From the NCBI RefSeq assembly GCF_001858025.1, contig NZ_LZQD01000001.1, forward strand, positions 1,006,737-1,070,736: a stretch of DNA of 64,000 nt, given 5' to 3'. This document shows positions 53,342-62,863 of this stretch, piece after piece. Position 1 is the first letter of the stretch. Each line of letters opens with the position of its first letter. Source of the stretch: Trichormus sp. NMC-1. GTDB taxonomy: Bacteria > Cyanobacteriota > Cyanobacteriia > Cyanobacteriales > Nostocaceae. A program made the translations under genes and the position numbers. The notes beneath the pieces were generated by a model. It was not told the DNA's origin. It searched no databases and worked only from the letters and a program-made list of their open reading frames with translations.

Positions 53342-53551
53342 ATGACTATTGAACAAGCAGTTTTAGAGAACTTCCGAGAATTACCAGCCGAGAAACAACA
53401 AGAAGTTTTAGATTTTATTCAATTTCTCAAACATAAATTACCATCAAAAAAACGCCGCATTCCTCCTAGTTCCATTGCTGGTAAAGGTAAAACATTGGGT
53501 GATATTATTAGTCCTACTGTCAATGAAGAAGAGTGGGAATGTCTCAAATAA
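53342..53551 (+). CDS. DUF2281-type antitoxin
   Basis: 69-residue protein: M-T-I-E-Q-A-V-L-E-N-F-R-E-L-P-A-E-K-Q-Q-E-V-L-D-F-I-Q-F-L-K, the DUF2281/VapB-type helix, and an acidic tail N-E-E-E-W-E-C. It overlaps a truncated PIN gene by 13 bp. Antitoxin left with a broken toxin. Confidence 0.85.
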   Translation: MTIEQAVLENFRELPAEKQQEVLDFIQFLKHKLPSKKRRIPPSSIAGKGKTLGDIISPTVNEEEWECLK

Positions 53552-53661
53552 TAGTCCTTGATACTCATATCTGGTTTTGGTTTATTAATCAACAATTTGA
53601 TAAATTTCCTACCTACTGGAGAGAAGCTATTGAAAACGCTCGGTTTTATATTAAAATTTAA
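53539..53661 (+). pseudogene. truncated PIN toxin (first 40 residues)
   Basis: M-S-Q-I-I-V-L-D-T-H-I-W-F-W-F-I-N is a typical VapC/PIN start of the D-T-H-I-W subgroup. After about 33 residues PIN-like sequence ends and a stop comes at codon 41, where 120-130 are expected. The rest is missing. Confidence 0.82.
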
Positions 53662-53671
53662 CGCGAAACAG

Positions 53672-53764
53672 GATGCTAGAGATGAAATGGGTAAAAAACC
53701 AGAAATTATTGCTTTAAGTTGGGATGAGGTTTTTGAAGAAATCTATACACTTTGGGAGGATTAG
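53672..53764 (+). pseudogene. fragment of an unidentified gene
   Basis: Thirty codons reading D-A-R-D-E-M-G-K-K-P-E-I-I-A-L-S-W-D-E-V and then F-E-E-I-Y-T-L-W-E-D look like a genuine protein C-terminus, in a frame different from the PIN relic. Only the end remains, so two broken genes lie head to tail. Identity not recognised. Confidence 0.5.
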
Positions 53765-53797
53765 AAAATTTATATCTAGGAAAAGTCACAAATCCAA

Positions 53798-55816
53798 TCA
53801 TCTAAAATGCCGAATCACCTCAGCCACAGACCAAGCTTGAGCGATCGCTCCCCTAGATATATGCGGTGCATCACCATCAAAAATTTCCGAAATCGAATTA
53901 ATACAAGCACTAGCGAGAAAATGATTTATTAGTGGTTCCCAATCAAAAGGTAAAGTTTTCTCTGGGTAAAAACGTTCCCAAGCCCGGATGTATGAACCTA
54001 TCAACCAAGTCCAGACAGTACCTTGATGATAAGAACGATCGCGCTTTTCTGAATTCCCATCATATATGCCTACATATTCTGGATCACCAGGATCAAGACT
54101 ACGCAAACCATAGGGAGTCAATAAACTAGACGTAGCCAAATCTAATACTAGACGACCTTGCTGCTCAGAAAAACCACAATGGCGTAAAGATAACGCCAAA
54201 ACTGCATTAGGGCGAATTTGCGAATTCCGTCTATCATCTGGAGCAATGAAGTCGTAAAAATAGCCTAACTGGGGATTCCAGAACTTTTGCAACGAAGCTT
54301 TTACTTGCTGTGCTTGCTGTCCATAGCGTTGGGCTTGATTATTTAAACGTACAGAATTGCCTACATCTATTTGGCTCAAACGTTCTGCCCATTGACTCAA
54401 CCAACATAAAGCTGAATACCATAAAGCATTGATTTCTACTGGCTTACCACGACGGGGTGTAACAGGTAATCCCCCCACTAACGCATCCATCCAAGTCAGC
54501 GCGACACCGTTAGCATCCCAACAAATTAGCCCATCAATGGCATCCACTTGAATATTGTAGCGAGTACCACCAACAAAGGCTTTGTGAATTTGCTGCACAA
54601 CTGGGAATTGCTCTATTAAAAACTGCCAATCTTCAGTAGCTTCTAAATAAAGTCCTAAAGTTTCAATCCACCACAACGCTGCATCAATACTGTTATAGAA
54701 CGGTTCGCTGTCAACATTGGGAAAGGCATTGGGAATAAGTCCATGACGACAGTAACGCCCAAAAGTTTTTAATATACCTTTAGCTAAATCAAAGCGCTGT
54801 GTAATTAGTGTCAATCCCGGTAAAGCAATCAAGGTATCTCTTCCCCAATCATTAAACCAGTGATATCCAGCAATTACTGTCGGTCCGGTAATGGAAGCAC
54901 GATAGACAATAAATTGATCACTAGCTTTAAGCAGTTGTTCCCTCCTTCCTGCCCCCTGCACCCCTGCTTTTTCTAGTCTCCAGCCGAAAATTTGCGAAAG
55001 TCTCTCTTGTTCGGCTTCTACGGCTTCTACAAAGCTATCAGAAGAGAGAATAGGTTGCTGGGGGTTGGGTAAACCTACGTTTGCTTCTAGGGTGACTGTA
55101 TCTCCTGGTTGGAGATTAGCTATTAAATAACCAGGACTATAGAGGTCTTCTCGATCTCCTAGCCCCCGTTTTGTTTCTTCTGGTAAACTATAATTCCTGT
55201 ACCAAAATCCATCGGCTTGATATTTTCCTTGTGTCCAGCGCAAATACCAAGGTGTAGCAAATTCCCCGCCAATGTTCGCTTGTAGACAAACTAGGTGTTG
55301 ATTGACCAATTGGGAAAATTGCAATTTCTCGCTTTCAGATTGCTGATGATGAAAATCGCGATCGCCTATCAACAGTCTTAACCTCAAAATCCCCTCTTGT
55401 TTACCCTCATACCGATACTGGATTAAAGTCCTTTGGGCGTTGGGCATTGGTAATTTATTCTCCCTACCTGCCCCTACCCACCCATAAGGCATCACCAACT
55501 GTCTACTTAACTGCCAATTCTCCTCACCCCAAACCCATTTGGGAATTGGGTTAATATCAAAATTGTGCAGCAGTTTATAGCCTTGTGGCTCAATTTGACC
55601 ACCACCCCAACAATTTGTCCCCAGTGCTATGACTTTTCCTGGTATTTCCAGACTTGCTTCCAAGTGAGAAAGCAGTAATTTCCGCCCAGTAGGGGGATTT
55701 GTCGCCGCGAACAACCAACCATGATAAGTCCGTGTCCGAACATCAGAAACTGTACCACTGGCAAAACCACCCAAGCCATTGGTAAGTAACCATTCTCTTG
55801 TGTCTAAATCAGTCAT
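53798..55816 (-). CDS. glycogen debranching enzyme (amylo-alpha-1,6-glucosidase)
   Basis: 672 residues. N-terminal glycogen-debranching domain (L-T-N-G-L-G-G-F-A-S-G-T-V, R-T-Y-H-G-W-L) and C-terminal (alpha/alpha)6 barrel from about residue 290 (A-G-Y-H-W-F-N-D-W-G-R-D-T, G-L-I-P-N-A-F-P-N, G-T-V-W-T-W-L-I-G). It removes alpha-1,6 branches in glycogen catabolism. A short Gly/Ala/Arg insertion (V-Q-G-A-G-R-R-E-Q) coincides with a C-rich GCCCCCTGCACCCCTGC repeat in the DNA. Confidence 0.93.
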   Translation of the reverse strand: MTDLDTREWLLTNGLGGFASGTVSDVRTRTYHGWLFAATNPPTGRKLLLSHLEASLEIPGKVIALGTNCWGGGQIEPQGYKLLHNFDINPIPKWVWGEENWQLSRQLVMPYGWVGAGRENKLPMPNAQRTLIQYRYEGKQEGILRLRLLIGDRDFHHQQSESEKLQFSQLVNQHLVCLQANIGGEFATPWYLRWTQGKYQADGFWYRNYSLPEETKRGLGDREDLYSPGYLIANLQPGDTVTLEANVGLPNPQQPILSSDSFVEAVEAEQERLSQIFGWRLEKAGVQGAGRREQLLKASDQFIVYRASITGPTVIAGYHWFNDWGRDTLIALPGLTLITQRFDLAKGILKTFGRYCRHGLIPNAFPNVDSEPFYNSIDAALWWIETLGLYLEATEDWQFLIEQFPVVQQIHKAFVGGTRYNIQVDAIDGLICWDANGVALTWMDALVGGLPVTPRRGKPVEINALWYSALCWLSQWAERLSQIDVGNSVRLNNQAQRYGQQAQQVKASLQKFWNPQLGYFYDFIAPDDRRNSQIRPNAVLALSLRHCGFSEQQGRLVLDLATSSLLTPYGLRSLDPGDPEYVGIYDGNSEKRDRSYHQGTVWTWLIGSYIRAWERFYPEKTLPFDWEPLINHFLASACINSISEIFDGDAPHISRGAIAQAWSVAEVIRHFR

Positions 55817-55954
55817 TAGCTACTCAAAATCGTTATGACTATGATATAGTCGTAATAGATCGTAATTAAACTGTGATAGCTTGGCTGGGTGAGTTTTTAC
55901 TGACCCGAATCCCAACGCTGAAAAATAGATATAAGTTGAAGGAGAACTAGGTTA

Positions 55955-56566
55955 ATGACCCTTACTTACGGAACAGAAGGATGCCTCCGCGTTGGCCAAC
56001 AGGCTCCAGACTTTACAGCAACAGCTGTGGTAGATCAAGAATTTAAGACCATTAAACTTTCCGACTATCGCGGTAAGTATGTCGTCCTGTTTTTTTACCC
56101 CTTAGACTTTACCTTTGTTTGTCCCACTGAGATTACAGCATTTAGCGATCGCTACGAAGAATTCAAAAAGCTTAACACGGAAGTACTTGGTGTTTCCGTT
56201 GATAGCGAGTTTTCTCACCTAGCTTGGATTCAAACAGATCGCAAATCTGGTGGTGTCGGTGACTTAAATTATCCTCTAGTTTCTGACATCAAGAAAGAAA
56301 TTAGTAGCGATTACAACGTCCTTGACCCCGCAGCTGGTATTGCTTTGCGCGGTCTGTTCATCATTGATAAAGATGGTGTTCTCCAACACGCTACCATCAA
56401 CAACCTAGCCTTTGGTCGCAGTGTTGATGAAACCTTGCGGACATTACAAGCACTTCAGTATGTTCAATCTCACCCTGATGAAGTTTGCCCCGCTGGTTGG
56501 CAACCTGGTGACAAAACCATGAATCCTGATCCAGTGAAGTCTAAAATCTACTTCTCTGCTGTTTAA
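55955..56566 (+). CDS. 2-Cys peroxiredoxin (AhpC/Prx1 type)
   Basis: 203 residues. Peroxidatic Cys in F-T-F-V-C-P-T-E (about residue 56), resolving Cys in [10 protein letters not shown] (about 177), Y-F family tail absent or altered. Reduces H2O2 and alkyl hydroperoxides with thioredoxin. Typical-length cyanobacterial/chloroplast 2-Cys Prx. GAAGGAGA precedes the ATG by about 12 bases. Confidence 0.97.
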   Translation: MTLTYGTEGCLRVGQQAPDFTATAVVDQEFKTIKLSDYRGKYVVLFFYPLDFTFVCPTEITAFSDRYEEFKKLNTEVLGVSVDSEFSHLAWIQTDRKSGGVGDLNYPLVSDIKKEISSDYNVLDPAAGIALRGLFIIDKDGVLQHATINNLAFGRSVDETLRTLQALQYVQSHPDEVCPAGWQPGDKTMNPDPVKSKIYFSAV

Positions 56567-56840
56567 GAAGTAAGAGTTTTTTAATTTTTCAAAATTTTGA
56601 ATTTTGGGTTGAAAGATTCAAAATTCAAAATTTAAAAAGTTTCAATATTAACATTGATACAGCGTTTTCCTTTGCTGTATCTCGACTTTATGAGGATAAC
56701 AAAACTCAAAGCGAAAACTTCAATAAAAACTCTGCGTCACTTTGCGTTTACCTCAGCGAACCTCTGCGTTTAAAACAAAGTGTACCTCATTACACCGGGA
56801 ATTACCGTATTATCTAATATTTGTTAATTGCTGTAATTTT

Positions 56841-57377
56841 ATGCTTACCTCCACAGATTTTACAGGTTTATTTAATGAGCGTTTCTTTCGTAATTTTTTA
56901 CCAAAACCAGCATTAGATGATATTCGACTGGGAGTAGGAACGCCAGATTTTAAGTTGACAGATATTACAAATAACCGCACATTAAAATTATCTGATTTTA
57001 AAGGTAAACAACCGGTTGTCATTGCCTTTACGCGGATTTTTACCGAAAAACAATATTGTCCATTTTGCTATCCCCATATCAAAGATTTGAATGAAAAATA
57101 TGAACAATTTAAAAATCGCGGCATAGAAGTTTTACTGATTACTAGTACTGACAAAAAGCAAAGTCAAATAGTTGTCAAAGATTTAGACTTAAAAATGCCA
57201 TTGTTAAGTGACCCAAGCTGTTATGTATTTCGTACCTATCAAGTAGGACAAGCTTTAGGAGCGCCTTTACCAGCACAGTTTGTATTAAATCAAGAAGGAA
57301 AATTAATCTATCGACATTTATTCTCCTTCTTAGATCACAATGCTTCTGTAGAAACATTGTTAGAACAATTTAATTAA
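56841..57377 (+). CDS. peroxiredoxin-like AhpC/TSA family protein
   Basis: 178 residues from ATG 56841; an upstream open frame to 56742 covers a CTCTGCGT-type repeat and is unlikely to be translated. Thioredoxin fold: P-D-F-K-L-T-D-I, L-K-L-S-D-F-K-G, Cys pair K-Q-Y-C-P-F-C-Y-P-H, R-G-I-E-V-L-L-I, A-Q-F-V-L-N-Q-E-G. C-x2-C is unlike standard Prx F-T-x-x-C-P. Partner to the upstream Prx. Confidence 0.85.
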   Translation: MLTSTDFTGLFNERFFRNFLPKPALDDIRLGVGTPDFKLTDITNNRTLKLSDFKGKQPVVIAFTRIFTEKQYCPFCYPHIKDLNEKYEQFKNRGIEVLLITSTDKKQSQIVVKDLDLKMPLLSDPSCYVFRTYQVGQALGAPLPAQFVLNQEGKLIYRHLFSFLDHNASVETLLEQFN

Positions 57378-57413
57378 TTGGAGTTTAAACTCCAATCCGG
57401 TTAATTTCAAACA

Positions 57414-58985
57414 TTAACGCACCTCGTTCAGACTCTCGATTTGCTTGGTAAACATCTCAGTGAACAAACTCATTACTGTTCGTTCTTCACGCACTTTAAT
57501 ATTGGCAGTAATTGACATACCGGACTGTAAAGAGATATTTTTACCTTGCGTTCCCAGGGATTGTCTATCCAAACTGACTTTCGCGGGAAATCTGTAAAAT
57601 TGATGATTTTGATCTGGGGGTAAAGCATCTGAACCAATATTAATTACCTTACCTTTGATATCTCCAAACTCGCTGAAAGGAAAAGAGTCTATTCTCACAT
57701 CTACGTTCATGCCTTTGCGTACAAACCCAATATCTTTATTGGTGATAAATACCTCAGCGACATATTTATCATTTGGCACGATTTGCAGTAGCTTTTGTGT
57801 GGGGTTCGCTACAAAGCCAGGATTCTTAGCTTGCATATCAAATATAGTCCCCGCAACAGGAGCGCGGAGTTCTTGATATTTGACATTTAATTGTGTCTGG
57901 GAAATCTTGCTGGTGATATCTGCCAAACGCTGCTCGTTATCGAGAACAACCTTCATAAATTGGCTATCAATTTCCGCAATGCGTTTTTTGTTGTCACCTA
58001 TCCTATCCAGAATGTTTTTATCAGAGGCTGCTACTGTATTAGTTGCTTCCTGTTGTCCTTTCTGAATATCAAACTGGAGGCGTTTTTCTTCTTCAAATAA
58101 TTGTGAAATTTCTGCCTTGAGAGTTTGTACCTGTTGTTGCTGATTCAGGTATTGAAGCTGAGAAATTCCCCCTTCTATTGCTAATATTTTTATTTTCTCT
58201 AAAATACCTTGTTGAATTACCAAACTATTTTGAGTATCTTTTCTTTTGAGTATTGTTTGAGATAGTTGTTTTCTGGTTTTTTCAATTTCTAACTTGGCTG
58301 CGGCGGACCGAGAATCTAATTCTGTTTTAGCGGTGATGAGAAGTTGTTCTTCATCGATTCCGTTCCCTGCATTAGGTGCTGAATTTCTTAATTGAGCGCG
58401 CAGTAGTTCATTTCCTGCTACTAATGAGGCTCTACTTTTGAGAAGAAAAGCAGCTTCGGCTGGCAATTTACTGCGTAAAAAGTCCAATTCTGATTCTATA
58501 CCTGTACTTGCTCCCATTAAACGCCGATAAATATTGTTTTCTTGAATTAAGGCGCTGCGAATTTTATTTAACGAACTTAATTCAGCTAAGGTGGCAATAG
58601 AATCGAAAGTCAAGAGTAAATCTCCTGGCTTTACTGATTGTCCATCTTTAACATAAACAGCTTTAACAACACCGCTAATAGGAGCTTGTACTTCTTTGAC
58701 TGTTCCTTCTGGTTTTAATTGACCTGTGGCAGGAACTGTTTGCTCGATTTTGGCAAAATTAGCCCACGCAATCCCAAAACAGGCTAACCCCATCAAGGTG
58801 ATCATGATGGTACGTGACCACATGGGAGATTGACGCAAGACTACAGACGACTCAAAGTTATCCTGATAGGCATTAATTAAAGAACTTTTGGCCGCTTTTT
58901 TTGGCAGTGTCAGCATCTGGGAATCTTGCTTTTTTCCGTTGCCGTTACCGTTACCGTTGATGTGATTACCATTAAGTTGAGTCAT
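57414..58985 (-). CDS. HlyD-family membrane-fusion adaptor
   Basis: 523 residues: Asn/Gly-rich N-terminus (N-G-N-H-I-N-G-N-G-N-G-N-G), a membrane helix (about 60-80), barrel-sandwich/lipoyl halves (V-P-A-T-G-Q-L-K-P-E-G-T-V, A-P-I-S-G-V-V, later E-L-R-A-P-V-A-G-T-I-F), long coiled-coil hairpin (about 195-370) and a beta-barrel. Links the ABC exporter to an outer-membrane channel. Encoded 91 bp after the exporter. Confidence 0.93.
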   Translation of the reverse strand: MTQLNGNHINGNGNGNGKKQDSQMLTLPKKAAKSSLINAYQDNFESSVVLRQSPMWSRTIMITLMGLACFGIAWANFAKIEQTVPATGQLKPEGTVKEVQAPISGVVKAVYVKDGQSVKPGDLLLTFDSIATLAELSSLNKIRSALIQENNIYRRLMGASTGIESELDFLRSKLPAEAAFLLKSRASLVAGNELLRAQLRNSAPNAGNGIDEEQLLITAKTELDSRSAAAKLEIEKTRKQLSQTILKRKDTQNSLVIQQGILEKIKILAIEGGISQLQYLNQQQQVQTLKAEISQLFEEEKRLQFDIQKGQQEATNTVAASDKNILDRIGDNKKRIAEIDSQFMKVVLDNEQRLADITSKISQTQLNVKYQELRAPVAGTIFDMQAKNPGFVANPTQKLLQIVPNDKYVAEVFITNKDIGFVRKGMNVDVRIDSFPFSEFGDIKGKVINIGSDALPPDQNHQFYRFPAKVSLDRQSLGTQGKNISLQSGMSITANIKVREERTVMSLFTEMFTKQIESLNEVR

Positions 58986-59076
58986 AACAATTTTAGATTT
59001 TAGATTTGGGAATGAAAATTTAAGTCAACAGTTTAAATAAATAACTTCAAGGGTGAGGAAATCCCACCCTTACAAA

Positions 59077-62000
59077 TTACAAATTGACTTCTTGTTGTTG
59101 ATAAAGATAGAAATAATGACCTTTAGCCGCCATTAATTCGTGATGGCTACCTTGCTCTATCACCCTACCGGCATCCATGACGATAATCGTATCTGCATTA
59201 CTAACAGTATTCAGACGGTGAGTAATAAAGAAGACGGTAGTTCCTTGAAAAGCTCTAGCTAAATTTAGTCCTATTTGTCTTTCGGTAGGATAATCTAAGG
59301 CGCTGGTAGCTTCGTCTAAAACTAATAATTTGGGTTTTTGTAAAATCGAACGGGCGATCGCAATTCTTTGTCTTTGTCCACCAGATAGGGCTGAACCTCT
59401 TTCTCCTACTCGCGTGTTGTAACCATTGGGTAAATTCATAATAAACTCATGGGCTACAGCAATCCGCGCGGCTTCGATAATTTCCTCGGTTGTCGCTTCG
59501 GGATTTGTCAGGGCAATGTTTTCTTGAACTGTGCCATCAAACAACAATGGATCTTGAGGAACAACACCCATTTGCCGGCGTAGAGAATAAAGTTCTACTT
59601 TGCCAATGTCGTAACCATCGATTAAAATTCTGCCGGACTCAACATTGTAAAGTCTCAGCAGTAACTTCATCATTGTGCTTTTACCTGAACCGCTCTGCCC
59701 GACAATACCCACAAATTTACCAGCCTGGAAATCGAGGCTAACATTGTTCAGTTGCAGTGGTCCACTAGGGGCAAATCGGAAGGAAACATTTTCATATTTG
59801 ACTGCACCAGTAATTGCAGGTAAGGGAATGTTGTTTTTGTCTATTTCTGCTTCTTGTGGTGTATCAACAATATCGCTGAGACGTTCTAAAGATAACCCAG
59901 TTTCTTGGAAGTTTTGCCAGATTTGTGCCAAACGTAATATTGGGCTAGTAACGTAACTAGAGATAATTCTAAAGGCGATTAATTCCCCTAAAGTTAATTC
60001 TCCTTGCAATACTAAATAAGCTCCCACCCATAAAACTAGTAAGCTGCTGAGTTTGTTGAGAAACTGACTAGTTGAATTAGCCAGGGTGGAAGTGATCACA
60101 GTTTTAAAGCCTGCGGACACAAACCGAGCATAACGTTCTTGCCAGGAAAAGCGCGATCGCAATTCGATATTTTGCGCTTTCACTGTTTGAATACCTGACA
60201 TGACTTCAACCAAATAAGATTGAGTCTCGGCGTTGCGTTCAGCTTTGGCACGTAACTGTCGGCTGACTGTGGGGGCGGCAATTAATGTAATCACCACAAA
60301 TAGGGGAATTGTTCCTAAACCGACTATGGTTAGTTGCCAACTGTAAAACACCATGACGACGATATAAACTACCGAGAACAATGCATCTAATCCCACCGTT
60401 AGCGCCGTACCTGTGAGAAACTGGCGAATATTTTCTAATTCATTGATGCGAGTAGATAGTTCACCAACCGGTCGCCGTTCAAAATAGCGGAGTGGTAATC
60501 GGAGTAAGTGGTCAATAATTTGTGACCCCAAACTCATATCAATGCGGTTGGTGGTATCTACAAATAAGTAAGTCCGCAGTGTAGTTAGTATTGCTTCAAA
60601 TACACCAACTGCTAATAGTAAAACTCCTAAAATATTCAGGGTACTAATACTATTTTGGACGATGACTTTATCAATAATCAACTGAATAACTAGGGGATTG
60701 GCTAAAGCTGCTAGTTGTACGAAAAAGGAAGCAATGAAGACTTCTATGAGGACGCGTCGGTATTTTGATAAATAGGGTAAAAACCAGCGTAACCCAAAGC
60801 GTTCTTGGGGCGTTTCTTGGGTGGCACTGAGTAATAATACCCTAGCTTGCGGCTGCAAATTACTGTCATCAGTTTCTAATTCTTCTAGTAGTTTGCCCGG
60901 TTTGCAGCGGATAATCCCTCTAGATGGCACACCTAAAACTACTGTATGGGCATCGACTGCATAGATAACAGCATAACTATCACTATATTGAATTAGTGCT
61001 GGTGTAGGGATGCGTGTGATGGAAGCAGCGGGAACATCTACTAATTGGGATCTGAGTCCGATTAATTCGGCTAAATAAGCGCAAAGTTGAAAGGATATAC
61101 CACCTTGGCGTTGAATTTGCTCGTTTAAGATGCGACGCACTACCTCTTTCCGCAAGGGAATTTCTAAGTGCTTGGCGACCATTTGAAAGCAAGCCAGGGT
61201 AGAATTTAATTCGCCCTGTCCGCGAAAAAATGGGTAGTTTTGATGTTTTTGCTTAACTTGTGGTGTGTCAGATGGTGATGGAAAAACTTCCTCTGTTGTG
61301 GCGTAGGGAATTTCTAAGTCATCGATAATTACGCTTTGATGGGCGGGAATTTCTGCCTCGGTTTGATGATCATCCAGGAATAATAAATCTATGGGATTTA
61401 TACCCACTAAACGGGCGGGAACATTCCCCGTTACTTCCAAAACATCTTTGGCGCTACTAGATTCTATCCGAGAACTAGGAGGAAAATTAGTTACTGTACC
61501 ACCACCGCTGACAAACCAGATCCGGTCACTGTCTAGTTTGCTAACAGGGGTTTTTCCCGGTGGGAGTTGATGTATTTTCGCTCCTAATAATGCTTGTTGA
61601 GTGATTTCTTTGAGATTTAAACCAGCGTTAGCTTGTTGGGCTAACTGCGGGCTAATAACATCGAATAGTTCTATAATGTGACTACAGTTTTGACGCGCCT
61701 GGGCAAATGCTGGATTCTGAGAAAGAAGACGTAAATAATCTGCTGTACTAAAAGTTAAGCAGATAACTTCGGTCGATGCGATCGCTGTTTCACAAGCAAT
61801 TTGCCGCAATAAACTCATCTCACCCAGTATTGCTCCTGGTTCTAGGATTTTTAAAGTAATTGGCAATTGGGTCTGAGGGTCATATGCCAACAGCCGCACT
61901 CGTCCTTCGTACAGAATTGCTATGCGGTCGGGTAGCCTTTCTTTACTAATTATTTTTTGACCTATACGGTAGCGTAAAGCTTGCTGTTGTGATAATAGAT

Positions 62001-62082
62001 TGTTTGCTTCCGCTGCTGATAATTGCTCAAAGCCTTCAACAGTGCTGAGAAATTCTTCAAAAGTATTCTTAATATAAGTCAT
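59077..62082 (-). CDS. type I secretion ABC exporter with cNMP-like and C39-like domains
   Basis: 1,001 residues: cyclic-nucleotide-binding-like domain (about 15-130), linker, C39-peptidase-like domain (about 280-420), six-helix ABC transmembrane region (about 445-740) and ATPase with G-Q-S-G-S-G-K-S-T, L-S-G-G-Q-R-Q and L-L-V-L-D-E-A-T-S-A-L-D. The C39 active site is lost: N-S-T-L-A-C aligns with the family's D-C-G-x-x-C, so the catalytic Cys is Ser294, and the catalytic His lies at Ser in D-S-Y-A-V-I-Y. As in HlyB, it would bind, not cut, its RTX substrate. Encoded after the parvulin gene. Confidence 0.93.
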   Translation of the reverse strand: MTYIKNTFEEFLSTVEGFEQLSAAEANNLLSQQQALRYRIGQKIISKERLPDRIAILYEGRVRLLAYDPQTQLPITLKILEPGAILGEMSLLRQIACETAIASTEVICLTFSTADYLRLLSQNPAFAQARQNCSHIIELFDVISPQLAQQANAGLNLKEITQQALLGAKIHQLPPGKTPVSKLDSDRIWFVSGGGTVTNFPPSSRIESSSAKDVLEVTGNVPARLVGINPIDLLFLDDHQTEAEIPAHQSVIIDDLEIPYATTEEVFPSPSDTPQVKQKHQNYPFFRGQGELNSTLACFQMVAKHLEIPLRKEVVRRILNEQIQRQGGISFQLCAYLAELIGLRSQLVDVPAASITRIPTPALIQYSDSYAVIYAVDAHTVVLGVPSRGIIRCKPGKLLEELETDDSNLQPQARVLLLSATQETPQERFGLRWFLPYLSKYRRVLIEVFIASFFVQLAALANPLVIQLIIDKVIVQNSISTLNILGVLLLAVGVFEAILTTLRTYLFVDTTNRIDMSLGSQIIDHLLRLPLRYFERRPVGELSTRINELENIRQFLTGTALTVGLDALFSVVYIVVMVFYSWQLTIVGLGTIPLFVVITLIAAPTVSRQLRAKAERNAETQSYLVEVMSGIQTVKAQNIELRSRFSWQERYARFVSAGFKTVITSTLANSTSQFLNKLSSLLVLWVGAYLVLQGELTLGELIAFRIISSYVTSPILRLAQIWQNFQETGLSLERLSDIVDTPQEAEIDKNNIPLPAITGAVKYENVSFRFAPSGPLQLNNVSLDFQAGKFVGIVGQSGSGKSTMMKLLLRLYNVESGRILIDGYDIGKVELYSLRRQMGVVPQDPLLFDGTVQENIALTNPEATTEEIIEAARIAVAHEFIMNLPNGYNTRVGERGSALSGGQRQRIAIARSILQKPKLLVLDEATSALDYPTERQIGLNLARAFQGTTVFFITHRLNTVSNADTIIVMDAGRVIEQGSHHELMAAKGHYFYLYQQQEVNL

Positions 62083-62128
62083 GTTTATGAAAATTAATTA
62101 ATTTACTATGGTTTATATTCCAGCTAAT

Positions 62129-62839
62129 TCACACCTCTGATGTTTGAATTTGCCAGTTTTGTGCAGCTATTTGTGTTTGCAGCCAAGTTTGAAAACGTTC
62201 GTTTAGTAATCGTTGACGGGTTCCTCTATCCATTTGCGCCGGTAATAGCCTTTCTAATCGCACTATTACTATGCGATCTCCTATTTGAGTAGGCGGAAAA
62301 ACTTGCTGTGGTTGGCTAACAGATAAAATTTTCACCAGAGATTGATGGAGCGATTGTAATTCTACAGGACCGACTAAACCATCTGTCTGGGCTTCAGGTC
62401 CTTCGGCGTATTCCCGCGCTAGTTGAGCAAAGGACTGTTCTCCTTCTTGGATGCGGAAGTAGATTTCTTGGGCGATACCGATATCAGAAGTTGTAATCAG
62501 CGAATATATAACTCGATCCAACTGAGGTTTGCGTTGGTAAAAGTAAGAGTCTATATCTTGTCCCCAAGTCGCTTCTTTGAACTTCTCTAGTTTTAATTGG
62601 CGAATAGCGAGGATATTCAACTGTTCGGAACTTATTCCCTGTTCTTGTCGCCCTTGATATTGTTGGGCTAACTGTTCACAGGCCAGTTGCTCTTCTTGTG
62701 GCGTACACTCAATCTGTGCGATCGCTTGATCAATCACCACCTCTTTGAGCAATAGCGGCATTAACTGATATTTTGCCAATGATTGCAGAACGTCTGAGGC
62801 TGTGAGTATGCTATCGCCAAATTGCAGAACTGGATTCAT
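62129..62839 (-). CDS. PpiC-type (parvulin) peptidylprolyl isomerase
   Basis: 236 residues from ATG 62839; an in-frame GTG at 62863 is the alternative. SurA-like N-terminal helices (A-S-D-V-L-Q-S-L-A-K-Y, Q-G-I-S-S-E-Q-L-N-I-L-A-I-R-Q-L), then a parvulin domain (about 130-215: S-F-A-Q-L-A-R-E-Y-A-E-G-P, G-L-V-G-P-V-E-L, Q-I-G-D-R-I-V-I-V-R-L-E). No signal peptide, so cytosolic. Lies between the RTX gene and the exporter on the same strand; may keep cargo foldable before export. Confidence 0.87.
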   Translation of the reverse strand: MNPVLQFGDSILTASDVLQSLAKYQLMPLLLKEVVIDQAIAQIECTPQEEQLACEQLAQQYQGRQEQGISSEQLNILAIRQLKLEKFKEATWGQDIDSYFYQRKPQLDRVIYSLITTSDIGIAQEIYFRIQEGEQSFAQLAREYAEGPEAQTDGLVGPVELQSLHQSLVKILSVSQPQQVFPPTQIGDRIVIVRLERLLPAQMDRGTRQRLLNERFQTWLQTQIAAQNWQIQTSEV

Positions 62840-62863
62840 ATCACTTGTAAGCAGATTTACCAC

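Noticed and set aside
59077-62082. HetC (heterocyst differentiation exporter)
   Set aside because: Domain layout is similar, but the neighbours (HlyD adaptor, parvulin, RTX gene) point to protein type I secretion, and no hetP is next to it.
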